The notes under the pieces: model-generated
What the model saw: the letters and a program-made list of their open reading frames with translations, nothing else
Database searches by the model: none
Told to the model about the DNA's origin: nothing
DNA from: Yersinia bercovieri ATCC 43970
GTDB taxonomy: Bacteria; Pseudomonadota; Gammaproteobacteria; Enterobacterales; Enterobacteriaceae
Assembly (NCBI RefSeq): GCF_013282745.1
Contig: NZ_CP054044.1
Span: 1,612,001-1,676,000 of the forward strand
Length of the DNA stretch: 64,000 nucleotides
Direction: 5' to 3'
Made by a program: the position numbers and the translations under genes
Shown here: piece by piece, positions 41,813 through 50,624 of the stretch
Position numbering within the stretch: position 1 is the stretch's first letter
How the letters are laid out: every line of letters begins with the position of its first letter

Positions 41813-43468
41813 ATGACGAACAGTTCTCCTTACACAGAAACGGATGTCATCATCATCGGTGGCGGCGCCACCGGCGCAGGGATCGCGCGTGACTGCGCCC
41901 GCCGGGGTTTGGCTTGTACGTTGTTGGAGCGGCATGACATTGCCACTGGCGCGACGGGTCGTAACCACGGCTTACTACACAGTGGCGCACGTTATGCGGT
42001 GACTGATGGCGAGTCCGCCCGTGAATGTATTGAAGAAAACCGGATCCTAAAACGTATTGCTCGCCACTGTATTGAGCAAACAGATGGCCTGTTTATTACC
42101 CTGCCAGAAGACTCTCTGGAGTATCAGCAGCAATTTATTTCCCGCTGTCAGGAGGCGGGGATCGAAGCGCAAGCCATTGATCCCAAACAGGCCCTGCGAC
42201 TGGAACCTGCCGCTAACCCCGCATTGATTGCCGCCGTTCGCGTCCCAGATGGCACTGTTGATCCCTTTCGCTTAACCGCCGCCAATATGCTGGATGCTCG
42301 TGAGCACGGTGCGAATGTGCTCACTTATCATGAGGTTATCGGTCTTTTACGCCAGGGTGACCGTGTGAGCGGCGTGCGCGTTTTCGATCATAAAAATCAT
42401 CGCCAATATGAGATCCATGCGCAGATTGTGGTCAATGCCGCAGGGATCTGGGGGCAGCACATTGCCGAATACGCGGATCTTCGTATTCGCATGTTCCCTG
42501 CTAAAGGTGCGCTACTGATCCTCGGCCATCGGATCAATAACATGGTGATCAACCGCTGCCGTAAACCGGCGGATGCGGACATTTTGGTTCCCGGCGACAC
42601 CATCTCATTGATCGGCACCACCTCCACCCACATCGAATATGACCAAATAGACAATATGGTGGTCACCGCACAAGAGGTGGACACCTTAATCCGCGAAGGG
42701 GCCAAACTCTCGCCGCAACTGGCGCAAACCCGCATTCTACGGGCTTACGCCGGCGTCAGACCGCTGGTGGCCAGTGATGATGACCCGTCAGGGCGCAATG
42801 TTAGTCGTGGCATCGTGCTACTAGATCATGCCAGCCGTGATGGGTTGGAAGGTTTCATCACCATCACTGGCGGTAAACTGATGACCTACCGCCTGATGGC
42901 GGAGTGGGCCACTGATAAAGTGTGCGAAAAATTGGGGGTGACCGCGAGCTGCACCACCGCCAAGGAGCCGCTACCCGGCTCACAACAGTCGGCGGAACAG
43001 ACCCTCAGCAAAGTAATTTCGCTGCCTGCCAGCATTCGCGGTTCTGCGGTTTATCGCCACGGCGACCGCGCGACACAGCTGTTGGCGGGGAATCGGCTCG
43101 ATAACAGCTTGGTCTGCGAATGTGAAGCGGTCACGGCCGGTGAAGTGCGCTATGCCGTTGAGTCACTATCCGTGAACAACCTGCTGGATTTACGCCGCCG
43201 CACCCGCGTCGGCATGGGCACCTGTCAGGGCGAACTCTGCGCCTGCCGGGCTGCCGGTTTACTCAGCCGCTTTAAAGTGACGACGCCGCAACAATCCCGC
43301 GAACAACTGGTGCAATTTCTCAATGAGCGCTGGAAAGGTGTGCGCCCAATAGCTTGGGGCGACGCGCTGCGGGAGAGTGAGTTTACCCATTGGGTCTATC
43401 AGGGATTGTGTGGGTTGGATGACACCCCGTCCGTGGCCCCTGCTCAGGAGAAACACGATGAAATTTGA
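41813..43468 (+). CDS. glpA: Anaerobic glycerol-3-phosphate dehydrogenase subunit A
   Basis: FAD subunit that oxidises sn-glycerol-3-phosphate to dihydroxyacetone phosphate, passing electrons via GlpB/GlpC to menaquinone and fumarate or nitrate. The 551 aa (E. coli 542) have the FAD-binding motif DVIIIGGGATGAGIARD (about residues 8-24), GRNHGLLHSGARYAV, and a C-terminal BFD-like cysteine cluster (CECEAVTAGE ... GMGTCQGELCACRAAG). It overlaps the glpB start by 11 bp. Confidence 0.96.
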   Translation: MTNSSPYTETDVIIIGGGATGAGIARDCARRGLACTLLERHDIATGATGRNHGLLHSGARYAVTDGESARECIEENRILKRIARHCIEQTDGLFITLPEDSLEYQQQFISRCQEAGIEAQAIDPKQALRLEPAANPALIAAVRVPDGTVDPFRLTAANMLDAREHGANVLTYHEVIGLLRQGDRVSGVRVFDHKNHRQYEIHAQIVVNAAGIWGQHIAEYADLRIRMFPAKGALLILGHRINNMVINRCRKPADADILVPGDTISLIGTTSTHIEYDQIDNMVVTAQEVDTLIREGAKLSPQLAQTRILRAYAGVRPLVASDDDPSGRNVSRGIVLLDHASRDGLEGFITITGGKLMTYRLMAEWATDKVCEKLGVTASCTTAKEPLPGSQQSAEQTLSKVISLPASIRGSAVYRHGDRATQLLAGNRLDNSLVCECEAVTAGEVRYAVESLSVNNLLDLRRRTRVGMGTCQGELCACRAAGLLSRFKVTTPQQSREQLVQFLNERWKGVRPIAWGDALRESEFTHWVYQGLCGLDDTPSVAPAQEKHDEI

Positions 43469-44741
43469 TGTCATTATCATCGGCGGTGGGCTGGCTGGCC
43501 TGGCTTGTGGGATACGGCTGGCCGAGCAAGGCAAATACTGTGCGATTGTCAGCGCCGGCCAAAATGCACTGCACTTCTCCTCCGGCTCTTTGGATCTATT
43601 GGCAAAACTACCTGACGGGCGGGCGGTCAGCCAGCCGTTAGCGGCAATTGATGCTTTGGCTGAATTGGCCCCTGAGCACCCCTACAGCAAAATGCGCCAG
43701 GCCGGATCAGTGGGTGAATTGAGTGAATTAGCGCCACAAGCCGAAGCTCTATTACAGCGTTGCGGCCTGACACTGGTGGGCTGTGCGGCAAAAAATCACC
43801 TGCGCTTGACGCCATTAGGTGGCTGCCGGCCCACCTGGCTCAGCCCGGCGGATATTCCGGTTGCGCCACTAGAAGGGCCACTGCCATGGCGAAATGTCGC
43901 GGTTATTGGCATTGAAGGCTTCCTCGATTTTCAGCCACAGATGGTCGCCAGCGCTTTACAGGAGCAGGGCGTTGAAGCCACGGCGGATTATCTGCATTTA
44001 CCGGCACTCGACCGCTTGCGCGATAACCCCAGTGAATTCCGTGCGGTGAATATCGCCCGCTTGCTGGATCTGCCGGAGAATCGGCAACCACTGGCAGATG
44101 AGCTATCGCGCCTATCATCGGATGCGGAAATGATTTTACTGCCAGCCTGTATCGGGCTGGATGAGTCCGCTCCGCTGGAGGCCCTGCGCACGGCAGTCGG
44201 CAAACCGATTCAGCTGCTACCGACACTGCCACCTTCATTACTCGGCATCCGCTTACATCAGGCGCTGCGACAGCGCTTTCAGCAATTGGGCGGCATTATC
44301 ATGCCAGGTGACGCGGTACTGCGCGCCGAACTGGTGGGTAACCGGATTACCGGGCTGTATAGCCGTAACCATGGCGATATTCCGTTGCGCGCGGCCCAAA
44401 TGGTGCTCGCCAGCGGCAGCTTCTTCAGCAATGGGCTGGCCGCCACCTTCGAGCATGTTTATGAGCCGATACTGGATCTGGATATCTTATCGCTGCCGAA
44501 TCGGGCTGACTGGAGCCGCAGCAATATGTTTGCCCCGCAGCCTTACCTGCAATTTGGTGTCAACACCGACAACCGGCTACGGGCGCTGCGTGGCGGTGTT
44601 GCACTGGATAATCTGCACGTGATTGGTGCGGTACTGGGGGGATACGATCCGCTACAACAGGGCTGTGGCGCGGGCGTATCACTGACTAGCGCCCTGTTCG
44701 TCGCTGAGCAGATTGTCTGCGCCATGGAGGTGACATTATGA
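43458..44741 (+). CDS. glpB: Anaerobic glycerol-3-phosphate dehydrogenase subunit B
   Basis: Second flavin subunit (FMN in E. coli) of the anaerobic complex. The ATG at 43458 follows CAGGAG and gives 427 aa starting MKFDVIIIGGGLAGLACGIR, a dinucleotide-binding motif. The longer frame from 43377 lies inside glpA. The C-terminal GAVLGGYDPLQQGCGAGVSL is family-typical. The stop overlaps the glpC start (ATGA). Confidence 0.95.
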   Translation: MKFDVIIIGGGLAGLACGIRLAEQGKYCAIVSAGQNALHFSSGSLDLLAKLPDGRAVSQPLAAIDALAELAPEHPYSKMRQAGSVGELSELAPQAEALLQRCGLTLVGCAAKNHLRLTPLGGCRPTWLSPADIPVAPLEGPLPWRNVAVIGIEGFLDFQPQMVASALQEQGVEATADYLHLPALDRLRDNPSEFRAVNIARLLDLPENRQPLADELSRLSSDAEMILLPACIGLDESAPLEALRTAVGKPIQLLPTLPPSLLGIRLHQALRQRFQQLGGIIMPGDAVLRAELVGNRITGLYSRNHGDIPLRAAQMVLASGSFFSNGLAATFEHVYEPILDLDILSLPNRADWSRSNMFAPQPYLQFGVNTDNRLRALRGGVALDNLHVIGAVLGGYDPLQQGCGAGVSLTSALFVAEQIVCAMEVTL

Positions 44742-46015
44742 CCGGGTTGCCACAGAACAAAGAGAGCGGCACTTTTTCTCAGGATCTACCGCAGGATAAG
44801 CATTTGGCACGAGATAACAGTTTTGAAAGTTGCATTAAATGCACGGTTTGCACCACCTATTGCCCAGTGGCGAAGGTTAACCCGCTCTATCCGGGGCCGA
44901 AGCAGGCTGGCCCGGATGGTGAGCGCCTGCGCCTGAAGGATCCGGCGCTGTATGACGATGCATTGAAATATTGCACCAACTGTAAACGCTGCGAGGTTGC
45001 CTGCCCGTCGGATGTCAAAATCGGTGACATCATCCAGCGCGCGAAAGCCAATTACAGTAGCCATAAACCGAAACTGCGCGACGCGATCCTCAGTCATACC
45101 GATATCATGGGGACACTCTCGACGCCATTCGCGCCCATTATTAATGCGGTCACGGGTCTGAAACCGGTGCGGAGCTTGCTGGATAAAGCGCTGAAGATCG
45201 ACCACCGCCGTGAATTACCAAAATATTCGTTTGGCACCTTTCGCCGTTGGTATCACAAACAGGCGGAGAAACAGCAGCAATATGCGGAGCAGGTCGCGTT
45301 TTTCCACGGCTGTTTTGTTAACTACAACCACCCGCAGCTGGGGAAAGATTTAGTTAGCGTATTCAACGCGATGAACATTGGCGTGCAACTGCTTAAGCGG
45401 GAGAAGTGCTGCGGTGTACCGCTGATCGCCAATGGTTTTATTGAGCAGGCGAAAAAACAGGCGCGGGTCAATCTGGAATCACTGACTGACGCGGTAATTG
45501 GGCGGGATATTCCGGTGGTCGCCACCTCCTCCAGCTGTACGTTTACGTTACGTGATGAGTATCCGCATTTGCTGGATGTCGATACTGCGCCCGTGCGCGA
45601 CAGGGTGGAGTTGGCCACTCGCTACCTCTACCGCTTATTGGATCAGGGGCGAGAATTACCGCTGAAACCTCTTTTTTCCTCAAAAAACAAGCCACTGCGC
45701 ATCGCCTACCACACGCCATGTCACATGGAGAAAATGGGCTGGACCGCCTATACCTTGGCTTTATTGCAGCGCATTCCCAATATTGAGCTGGTGGTGCTGG
45801 ATTCTCAATGTTGCGGTATCGCTGGAACTTATGGTTTTAAATCAGAGAATTACGCCACAGCGCAAGGGATAGGCGCATCGCTATTCCAGCAAATTGAGGA
45901 GAGTGGCGTCGATCTGGTGATCACCGACTGCGAAACCTGCAAATGGCAGATTGAGATGTCGACGAGCAAGAAGTGTGAGCATCCAATTACGTTACTGGCA
46001 CGATCTTTAGTCTAG
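44738..46015 (+). CDS. glpC: Anaerobic glycerol-3-phosphate dehydrogenase subunit C
   Basis: Membrane-associated Fe-S subunit that anchors GlpAB and transfers electrons to the quinone pool. Two 4Fe-4S motifs, CIKCTVCTTYCP (about residues 36-47) and CTNCKRCEVACP (about 78-89), are followed by two CCG domains (KCCGVPLIANG and QCCGIAGTYG). At 425 aa it is longer than the E. coli protein (396), mainly through a ~26-residue polar N-terminal extension before NSFESCIKC. Last gene of glpABC. Confidence 0.95.
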   Translation: MTGLPQNKESGTFSQDLPQDKHLARDNSFESCIKCTVCTTYCPVAKVNPLYPGPKQAGPDGERLRLKDPALYDDALKYCTNCKRCEVACPSDVKIGDIIQRAKANYSSHKPKLRDAILSHTDIMGTLSTPFAPIINAVTGLKPVRSLLDKALKIDHRRELPKYSFGTFRRWYHKQAEKQQQYAEQVAFFHGCFVNYNHPQLGKDLVSVFNAMNIGVQLLKREKCCGVPLIANGFIEQAKKQARVNLESLTDAVIGRDIPVVATSSSCTFTLRDEYPHLLDVDTAPVRDRVELATRYLYRLLDQGRELPLKPLFSSKNKPLRIAYHTPCHMEKMGWTAYTLALLQRIPNIELVVLDSQCCGIAGTYGFKSENYATAQGIGASLFQQIEESGVDLVITDCETCKWQIEMSTSKKCEHPITLLARSLV

Positions 46016-46025
46016 GGCTATGGGG

Positions 46026-46051
46026 ACAGAGCGCGATTGACTGCGCTCTGT
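46026..46051. terminator. Hairpin between convergent glpC and dcrB
   Basis: ACAGAGCGC / GCGCTCTGT, a perfect 9-bp stem with 8-nt loop. Neither strand shows a U-tract, so termination is uncertain. Confidence 0.5.
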
Positions 46052-46060
46052 TGAGGAGGG

Positions 46061-46585
46061 TTATTTCAACTTCAAGGTGCTGATGATGGACTCAGCTTCA
46101 GCTTGTGCTTGCTGCTGATTTTCAGCTGGCAGGGTAATTTGTAATGTCATCAAATGGTTATCGACTCTCCCCATCAACACCGATGAGTAAGCTTTCTGGC
46201 CGCCGCTGGTAATAATGCTGTCCAGCTGCTGGAAAGGTTGCCCATCGATTTTGATCGCTTTATTCGTCACCACTTGTAAATTAGCATCGCGTGCACGCTG
46301 TTGATCGGCTAAACGGCCAGTCAGCACCTCCAGCGCTTCATTCGTGTTATCGCCTAAAATCACGATCACCGCTTTATCGCCGGTTTTATTGGCGAAAACA
46401 GACATATTATTGGCTTGATTGCCCATTTTCCCACTTTGGTCCGATAAATCTGCGGGCAAACTCAACGTGACTTTACCTTCCAGCAGGCTGACCGCCTGAC
46501 CCACATTTTTATCGTTGCCGCTATCACAGGCGCTGAGTCCTACAACCAGCAGGCCGACGGCGAGAAACTTGGTAATTTTATGCAT
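46061..46585 (-). CDS. dcrB: DcrB family lipoprotein
   Basis: Membrane-anchored lipoprotein named for its requirement in phage C1 entry in E. coli; it also affects the cell envelope. The 174-aa precursor has a signal sequence and lipobox GLSAC (Cys at about residue 20). The family core [22 protein letters not shown] and KAVIVILGD are conserved, as is the C-terminal [17 protein letters not shown]. It is slightly shorter than E. coli DcrB (185 aa) in the linker after the lipobox. On the minus strand after yhhQ, as in E. coli. Confidence 0.88.
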   Translation of the reverse strand: MHKITKFLAVGLLVVGLSACDSGNDKNVGQAVSLLEGKVTLSLPADLSDQSGKMGNQANNMSVFANKTGDKAVIVILGDNTNEALEVLTGRLADQQRARDANLQVVTNKAIKIDGQPFQQLDSIITSGGQKAYSSVLMGRVDNHLMTLQITLPAENQQQAQAEAESIISTLKLK

Positions 46586-46774
46586 GGGAGTTCCTTATTA
46601 ATGCTGAGCGCGTGTCAAATACGATGACTCACCGTCACCGATAACTAATCAGTTATTAATGATCAATCACTCTATCGCACCTTATTCAGTCGCTAAAAGC
46701 AACCTATTGTTCTGCGGGCAACCAAGAGGTGGCGGTTTTAGGAGAAATCCATAAGCGCTTGTTGGTCAGCGAGG

Positions 46775-46798
46775 GGCAACCACAGGGGTGTGGCTGCC
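46775..46798 (-). terminator. Hairpin downstream of yhhQ
   Basis: On the minus strand, GGCAGCCACA-CCCC-TGTGGTTGCC forms a 10-bp stem (one G:U wobble) starting 10 bp after the yhhQ stop. There is no T run, so it is weak as an intrinsic terminator. The rest of the 223-bp dcrB-yhhQ gap shows nothing recognisable. Confidence 0.45.
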
Positions 46799-46808
46799 TG
46801 AATAGCCA

Positions 46809-47489
46809 TTAATGTGTCGCAGAACTGGCAGTCGCCAATGGTTGCTGGTTGGTCTTACGGGCAAAATATTTCAGCAATACATTAAGCATTACGCCATAAG
46901 CTGGCAGGAAGAACAACATGCAGATCAGCAACTTAAAGCTGTAATCCACCAGGGCTATCTCCACCCAGTTTGCAGCCATAAACGGATCAGTGCTGCGGTA
47001 GAACGCAATAAAGAAGAACGCCATAGTATCGCTGATATTACCGAAGAACATTGCTGCCGTCGGGGCAACCCACCAGGCACTGCGCTGACGCAGGCGGTTA
47101 AACACCTGAACATCCAGAATCTGCCCAAGCACATAGGCCATAAAACTGGCGGCTGCGATACGCGCCACGAATAGATTAAAACTGGTTAGCGCTGGGAACC
47201 CTTGCCAACTTCCCTGATAAAACAGGGCTGAAATCAGGTATGAAATCAGCAGCGCAGGCACCATCACCGACAGAATAATCCGGCGCGCCAAAGGGGCACC
47301 AAAAATCCGCACAGTCAGGTCGGTGGCTAAGAAGATAAATGGAAAGGTAAAGGCCCCCCAGGTGGTGTGAAAACCGAAGATAGCGATCGGCAATTGCACC
47401 AGGTAGTTACTGGAGGTAATGATGACGATATGGAATAGCGATAGCCATACCAACGCGGTCATCCGCTGTTGGGGAGTAAACGAAAACAT
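46809..47489 (-). CDS. yhhQ: Queuosine precursor transporter YhhQ
   Basis: Six-span inner-membrane protein (COG1738) that imports preQ0/preQ1 for queuosine tRNA modification. The ATG at 47489 gives 226 aa starting MFSFTPQQRMTALVWLSLFH. The frame runs 13 codons further upstream but that segment is the structured leader. Conserved blocks are SSNYLVQLP, GFHTTWGAFTFPFIFLATDL, FGAPLARRII, GQILDVQVFNRLRQ and FFGNISDTMAFFFIAF. A preQ1-type leader precedes it, which would couple uptake to precursor supply. Confidence 0.93.
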   Translation of the reverse strand: MFSFTPQQRMTALVWLSLFHIVIITSSNYLVQLPIAIFGFHTTWGAFTFPFIFLATDLTVRIFGAPLARRIILSVMVPALLISYLISALFYQGSWQGFPALTSFNLFVARIAAASFMAYVLGQILDVQVFNRLRQRSAWWVAPTAAMFFGNISDTMAFFFIAFYRSTDPFMAANWVEIALVDYSFKLLICMLFFLPAYGVMLNVLLKYFARKTNQQPLATASSATH

Positions 47490-47497
47490 AAATGTGA

Positions 47498-47526
47498 CCT
47501 TTTTGGTTACTGGGGTGAGGGAACCC
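47498..47526 (-). promoter_or_regulatory. Candidate preQ1-I (type III-like) riboswitch of yhhQ
   Basis: On the minus strand, GGGTTCCCTCACCCC is followed by AGTAACC, an A-rich tail and AAGG 8 bases before the ATG. A GGGT/ACCC stem with loop TCCCTC can pair CCT with AGG of the Shine-Dalgarno, the layout of small preQ1-I pseudoknots that sense ligand at the ribosome-binding site. E. coli yhhQ is reported to carry such a switch. Pairing assigned by eye. Confidence 0.6.
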
Positions 47527-47650
47527 AAACAAAATGTACCGTAATTTTACGGCGCGGCGGCATGATACCCGTTTGCGCAACGAATGCAATGGTTAATTTT
47601 AACGCAAACGTTAGCACTACTTGCACCTAAAAATCGGCGGGGTAAACTAT

Positions 47651-47704
47651 GCCACTTCGTAAACGAGCGCCACTTCATAAACGAGCGCCACTTCGTAAAC
47701 GAAT
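47651..47704. repeat. 18-bp tandem repeat (3 units plus decayed fourth) before tusA
   Basis: Units GCCACTTCGTAAACGAGC at 47651, 47669 (one change) and 47687 (two changes), then GCGGCTTCGTCAGCC. Each holds an imperfect TTCGT..ACGAA dyad. Located 73-126 bp upstream of the tusA start. Confidence 0.9.
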
Positions 47705-47776
47705 GCGGCTTCGTCAGCCAGCTTATAAATTCCGATACTGTTGCGCAACTGCATACTGACCCACAAGAGAGCCGTC

Positions 47777-48031
47777 ATGACCGATATTTTTGCTAATCCA
47801 GATAAAACACTTGATGCATTGGGCCTGCGCTGCCCAGAGCCGGTGATGATGGTACGTAAAACGGTTCGCCATATGGAAAATGGCCAAACACTGCTGATCA
47901 TTGCTGACGATCCGGCCACCACCCGTGATATCCCCGGCTTTTGCCGCTTTATGGATCACCAGTTGCTGGCCCAAGATACCCAACAGACCCCCTATCGGTA
48001 TCTGGTGAAGAAAGGGGCAAAGGTGGAGTAA
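47777..48031 (+). CDS. tusA: Sulfurtransferase TusA
   Basis: Small sulfur carrier that takes sulfur from IscS and passes it to TusBCD for 2-thiouridine in tRNA and for other sulfur-trafficking routes. The ATG at 47777 gives 84 aa beginning [20 protein letters not shown]. The persulfide cysteine is Cys19 in LRCPEP. A 12-codon upstream extension lacks conservation. It is convergent with zntA, and yhhQ lies divergently upstream, as in E. coli. Confidence 0.94.
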   Translation: MTDIFANPDKTLDALGLRCPEPVMMVRKTVRHMENGQTLLIIADDPATTRDIPGFCRFMDHQLLAQDTQQTPYRYLVKKGAKVE

Positions 48032-48052
48032 TTGCCCCTTTCGTCTTAGCGC

Positions 48053-50380
48053 TTAAACATCTCTTTTTCGCAATAACCGCAATGCGTTAGCCGTCACCAA
48101 TGCGGTGGCGCCTGAATCCGCTAATACCGCCAGCCACAAGCCGGTTAAGCCCAGCAACGTGGTCACCAGGAAAATCCCTTTCAGCCCGAGCGAAATCGTA
48201 ATGTTCTGGCGAATATTGGCATTCGCTGCCCGCGATAACAGAATGATCTCTGCCAGCCCGGTAAGCCGGTTATGGGTCAGTGCAGCATCGGCTGTCTCCA
48301 GTGCCACATCAGTGCCACTGCCCATGGCGATACCAATACTGGCCGCTTTCATTGCTGGCGCATCATTAATGCCGTCTCCGACCATCACTGTCGGCTGAGC
48401 TTCATTTAGCGCCATCACCGCCTGCACTTTATCTGCGGGCAACAATCCGGCACGGTAATCAATTCCCAACTCACTGGCAATGGCCGCTGCCGCCCGTGGG
48501 TTATCGCCGGTTAACATTACACCCTGAATGCCCAATTTTTTCAGTGAATCAATGGCTTGCTTAGCATCGGTGCGCAGTGTGTCGCGCAGCGCCAGTAAGC
48601 CAATAAACTTCTCATCCTCCAGTACGGCGACGGCAGTTTTGCCGCTGCTTTCCAACTGATCGAGCTGCGTTTGCCACTCATCGGTCAATAACCCTGCGGG
48701 CAACTTACCGGGCGCACTGACAAGCACCGCCAGCCCATTCACTCTGCCCTCAACGCCGATACCTGCCAGCGCGCGACGCCCCTCAGCCAGCGGCAGCAGT
48801 GGGGTGTTTTGTTGTGCTCGCTGCATAATCGCGACAGCCAGCGGATGGTGCGATCCGGCTTCGACTGCGGCTGCCAAAGCCAGCAGGCGGGTTTCACTTA
48901 CGCCACCGACCGGCAGAATATCGGTCACTTTCGGTTTACCCTCGGTCAGTGTGCCGGTTTTGTCGAAAGCCACGGTTTGAATGCGCCCAAGTTGTTCCAG
49001 TGCCGCGCCGCCTTTGATTAGTGCACCGCGTCGCGTCGCCGCCGCCAGTGCGGAGGTAATGGCCGCTGGAGTCGAGATCACCAGTGCGCACGGACAACCA
49101 ATTAGCAGCAATGTCAGGCCGCGATAAATCCAACTTTCCCAAGGTTCGGCGAAAGCCAACGGCGGCACCAGCATCACCAGCACCGAGAGCAGCATAATCG
49201 CAGGGGTATAAATACGGCTGAAACGGTCAATAAAGCGCTCAATGGGGGCACGACGTTCTTCTGCTAATTCAATAAGTTGCAGTATTCTGTCAATGGCGTT
49301 ATTACCCGGCTCTGAAATCACCCGCATCTCGGTGGCGCGATCGACGGATAAGCATCCCGCCGCGACTTTTTCGCCTTGCTGCCGCTCAACAGGGATTGAC
49401 TCTCCGGTGAGGGCGCTCTCATCAAAGCTGGCGAACGGGGTCATTAATTCGGCATCCGCGGGCAGGCGGCCTCCCGGTGCAATTTCGATGATATCGCCGG
49501 GACGTAAACTGGCGACCGGAACTGAGATACGCTCACCATTTTTCAATAACAGCGCCTCTTCTGGCACCAGCGCCATCAGCGCTTTCACCCCACGGCGGGC
49601 GCGATTTGCGGCATAGGACTCCAGCAATTCGCCGATCATAAACAGCAACAATACCATCGCCGCTTCAGCAGTTGCGCCGATAAACATCGCCCCGATTGCC
49701 GCGACACTCATCAAGGTTTCAATGGCAAAAGGTGTACCTGAGCGGATGAGCTTCCAGGCTTTGGTTGTCACGGGAATCAGCCCAACAATGGTGGTCGCGG
49801 CGAAGGCGAACTCAGCCAGTTCGGTGCTGAATAGAGAGATTCCCCAACTGATCAACATCAATAGGGTTAATAGTGCTATTGGCAGGTATTCACGAAAGCG
49901 TGATTCGGGCGCTTCGACCTGATTTTCGGCAGATAATTGGGTATCTACCAGGATGAACCCAGCCTGCCTGACCGCCTGCTGGACTTGCAGACGAATATCC
50001 GTGCTGGCATCCACCACCAGTTTTTCCGTGGCAAACAGCACTTTTACATTTTCAATTTCAACCTGACTACTGACGGCATTCTCAATTTTTCGAGCGCAGC
50101 TTGGGCAGTCCATCCCTTTGATTTGCCAGCTAAAGCGCTGGCTCCCCGCAGGCATCGCTGCCGCAAGTATGTCGCTTTCGTCATCACCTTCATCTGCATG
50201 GCTCTGACTACAGCAATCTCCATCCTTATGTGAGTGCTCACTCACTGATTTTACCGTGTCATTGCTGGTATTGGTTGTGTGTTGACTGCTGCAACCGGCC
50301 TGCTTTTTGGCATGAGAATGACCACAGCCACAGCTGCCCTGTGTCTCAGTTGAGTGCTTATGTTCAGAATGTGAATGCAT
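48053..50380 (-). CDS. zntA: Zn/Cd/Pb-exporting P1B-type ATPase
   Basis: Inner-membrane P-type ATPase exporting Zn2+, Cd2+ and Pb2+. The start giving MHSHSEHKHSTETQGSCGCG (775 aa) follows TAGGGG and agrees with the ZntR-type promoter; the open frame reaches 50449 but would overlap that promoter. The N-terminus has a His/Cys-rich stretch (about residues 1-65), then a heavy-metal-associated domain with GMDCPSCARK (about 92). Later motifs are CPC in LIGCPCALVIST (about 427), the phosphorylated Asp in DKTGTLTEGKP (about 471), TGDNPRAAAA and GDGINDAPAMK. The N-terminal extension exceeds that of E. coli ZntA (732 aa). Confidence 0.95.
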   Translation of the reverse strand: MHSHSEHKHSTETQGSCGCGHSHAKKQAGCSSQHTTNTSNDTVKSVSEHSHKDGDCCSQSHADEGDDESDILAAAMPAGSQRFSWQIKGMDCPSCARKIENAVSSQVEIENVKVLFATEKLVVDASTDIRLQVQQAVRQAGFILVDTQLSAENQVEAPESRFREYLPIALLTLLMLISWGISLFSTELAEFAFAATTIVGLIPVTTKAWKLIRSGTPFAIETLMSVAAIGAMFIGATAEAAMVLLLFMIGELLESYAANRARRGVKALMALVPEEALLLKNGERISVPVASLRPGDIIEIAPGGRLPADAELMTPFASFDESALTGESIPVERQQGEKVAAGCLSVDRATEMRVISEPGNNAIDRILQLIELAEERRAPIERFIDRFSRIYTPAIMLLSVLVMLVPPLAFAEPWESWIYRGLTLLLIGCPCALVISTPAAITSALAAATRRGALIKGGAALEQLGRIQTVAFDKTGTLTEGKPKVTDILPVGGVSETRLLALAAAVEAGSHHPLAVAIMQRAQQNTPLLPLAEGRRALAGIGVEGRVNGLAVLVSAPGKLPAGLLTDEWQTQLDQLESSGKTAVAVLEDEKFIGLLALRDTLRTDAKQAIDSLKKLGIQGVMLTGDNPRAAAAIASELGIDYRAGLLPADKVQAVMALNEAQPTVMVGDGINDAPAMKAASIGIAMGSGTDVALETADAALTHNRLTGLAEIILLSRAANANIRQNITISLGLKGIFLVTTLLGLTGLWLAVLADSGATALVTANALRLLRKRDV

Positions 50381-50417
50381 AGTAGTGACCCCTAAACAGG
50401 ATTTGGTAGATAACGGC

Positions 50418-50449
50418 ACTCTACACCTTGGAGTTAACTCTAGAGTCAA
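50418..50449 (-). promoter_or_regulatory. ZntR-type (MerR-family) promoter of zntA
   Basis: On the minus strand, -35 TTGACT and -10 TAGAGT are separated by 20 bp (CTAGAGTTAACTCCAAGGTG). The spacer contains an imperfect dyad centred on TTAA. An over-long spacer carrying a dyad is the hallmark of MerR-family activation, as at E. coli zntA. Confidence 0.8.
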
Positions 50450-50624
50450 GAGGGCAAATGAGAATAATTGCTAAAAAGGTTTTTTGATATCAGAAAGGAC
50501 ACGACTAAGGGGAACGCATCCTGCGCTTAAGGTTTTAGCTCCCTCCCTGGAGCCATGAGTCACATCAATCAGCTAAATAATGTGTTGCTGCACTACTTAT
50601 TTACTCAGTTACTTATTTACTCAA

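Noticed and set aside
47651..47704. Possible CRISPR-like array before tusA
   Set aside because: The units are directly adjacent with no spacers and only 18 bp long; no cas genes are in the window.
47647..47922. 91-codon minus-strand frame with repeated VYEVAL units opposite tusA
   Set aside because: The repeats are the 18-bp DNA array read antisense, and the remainder is antisense tusA; no start signal.
50381..50449. 23-residue N-terminal extension of ZntA
   Set aside because: It overlaps the -10, spacer and -35 of the ZntR-type promoter, so it cannot be translated from that transcript.
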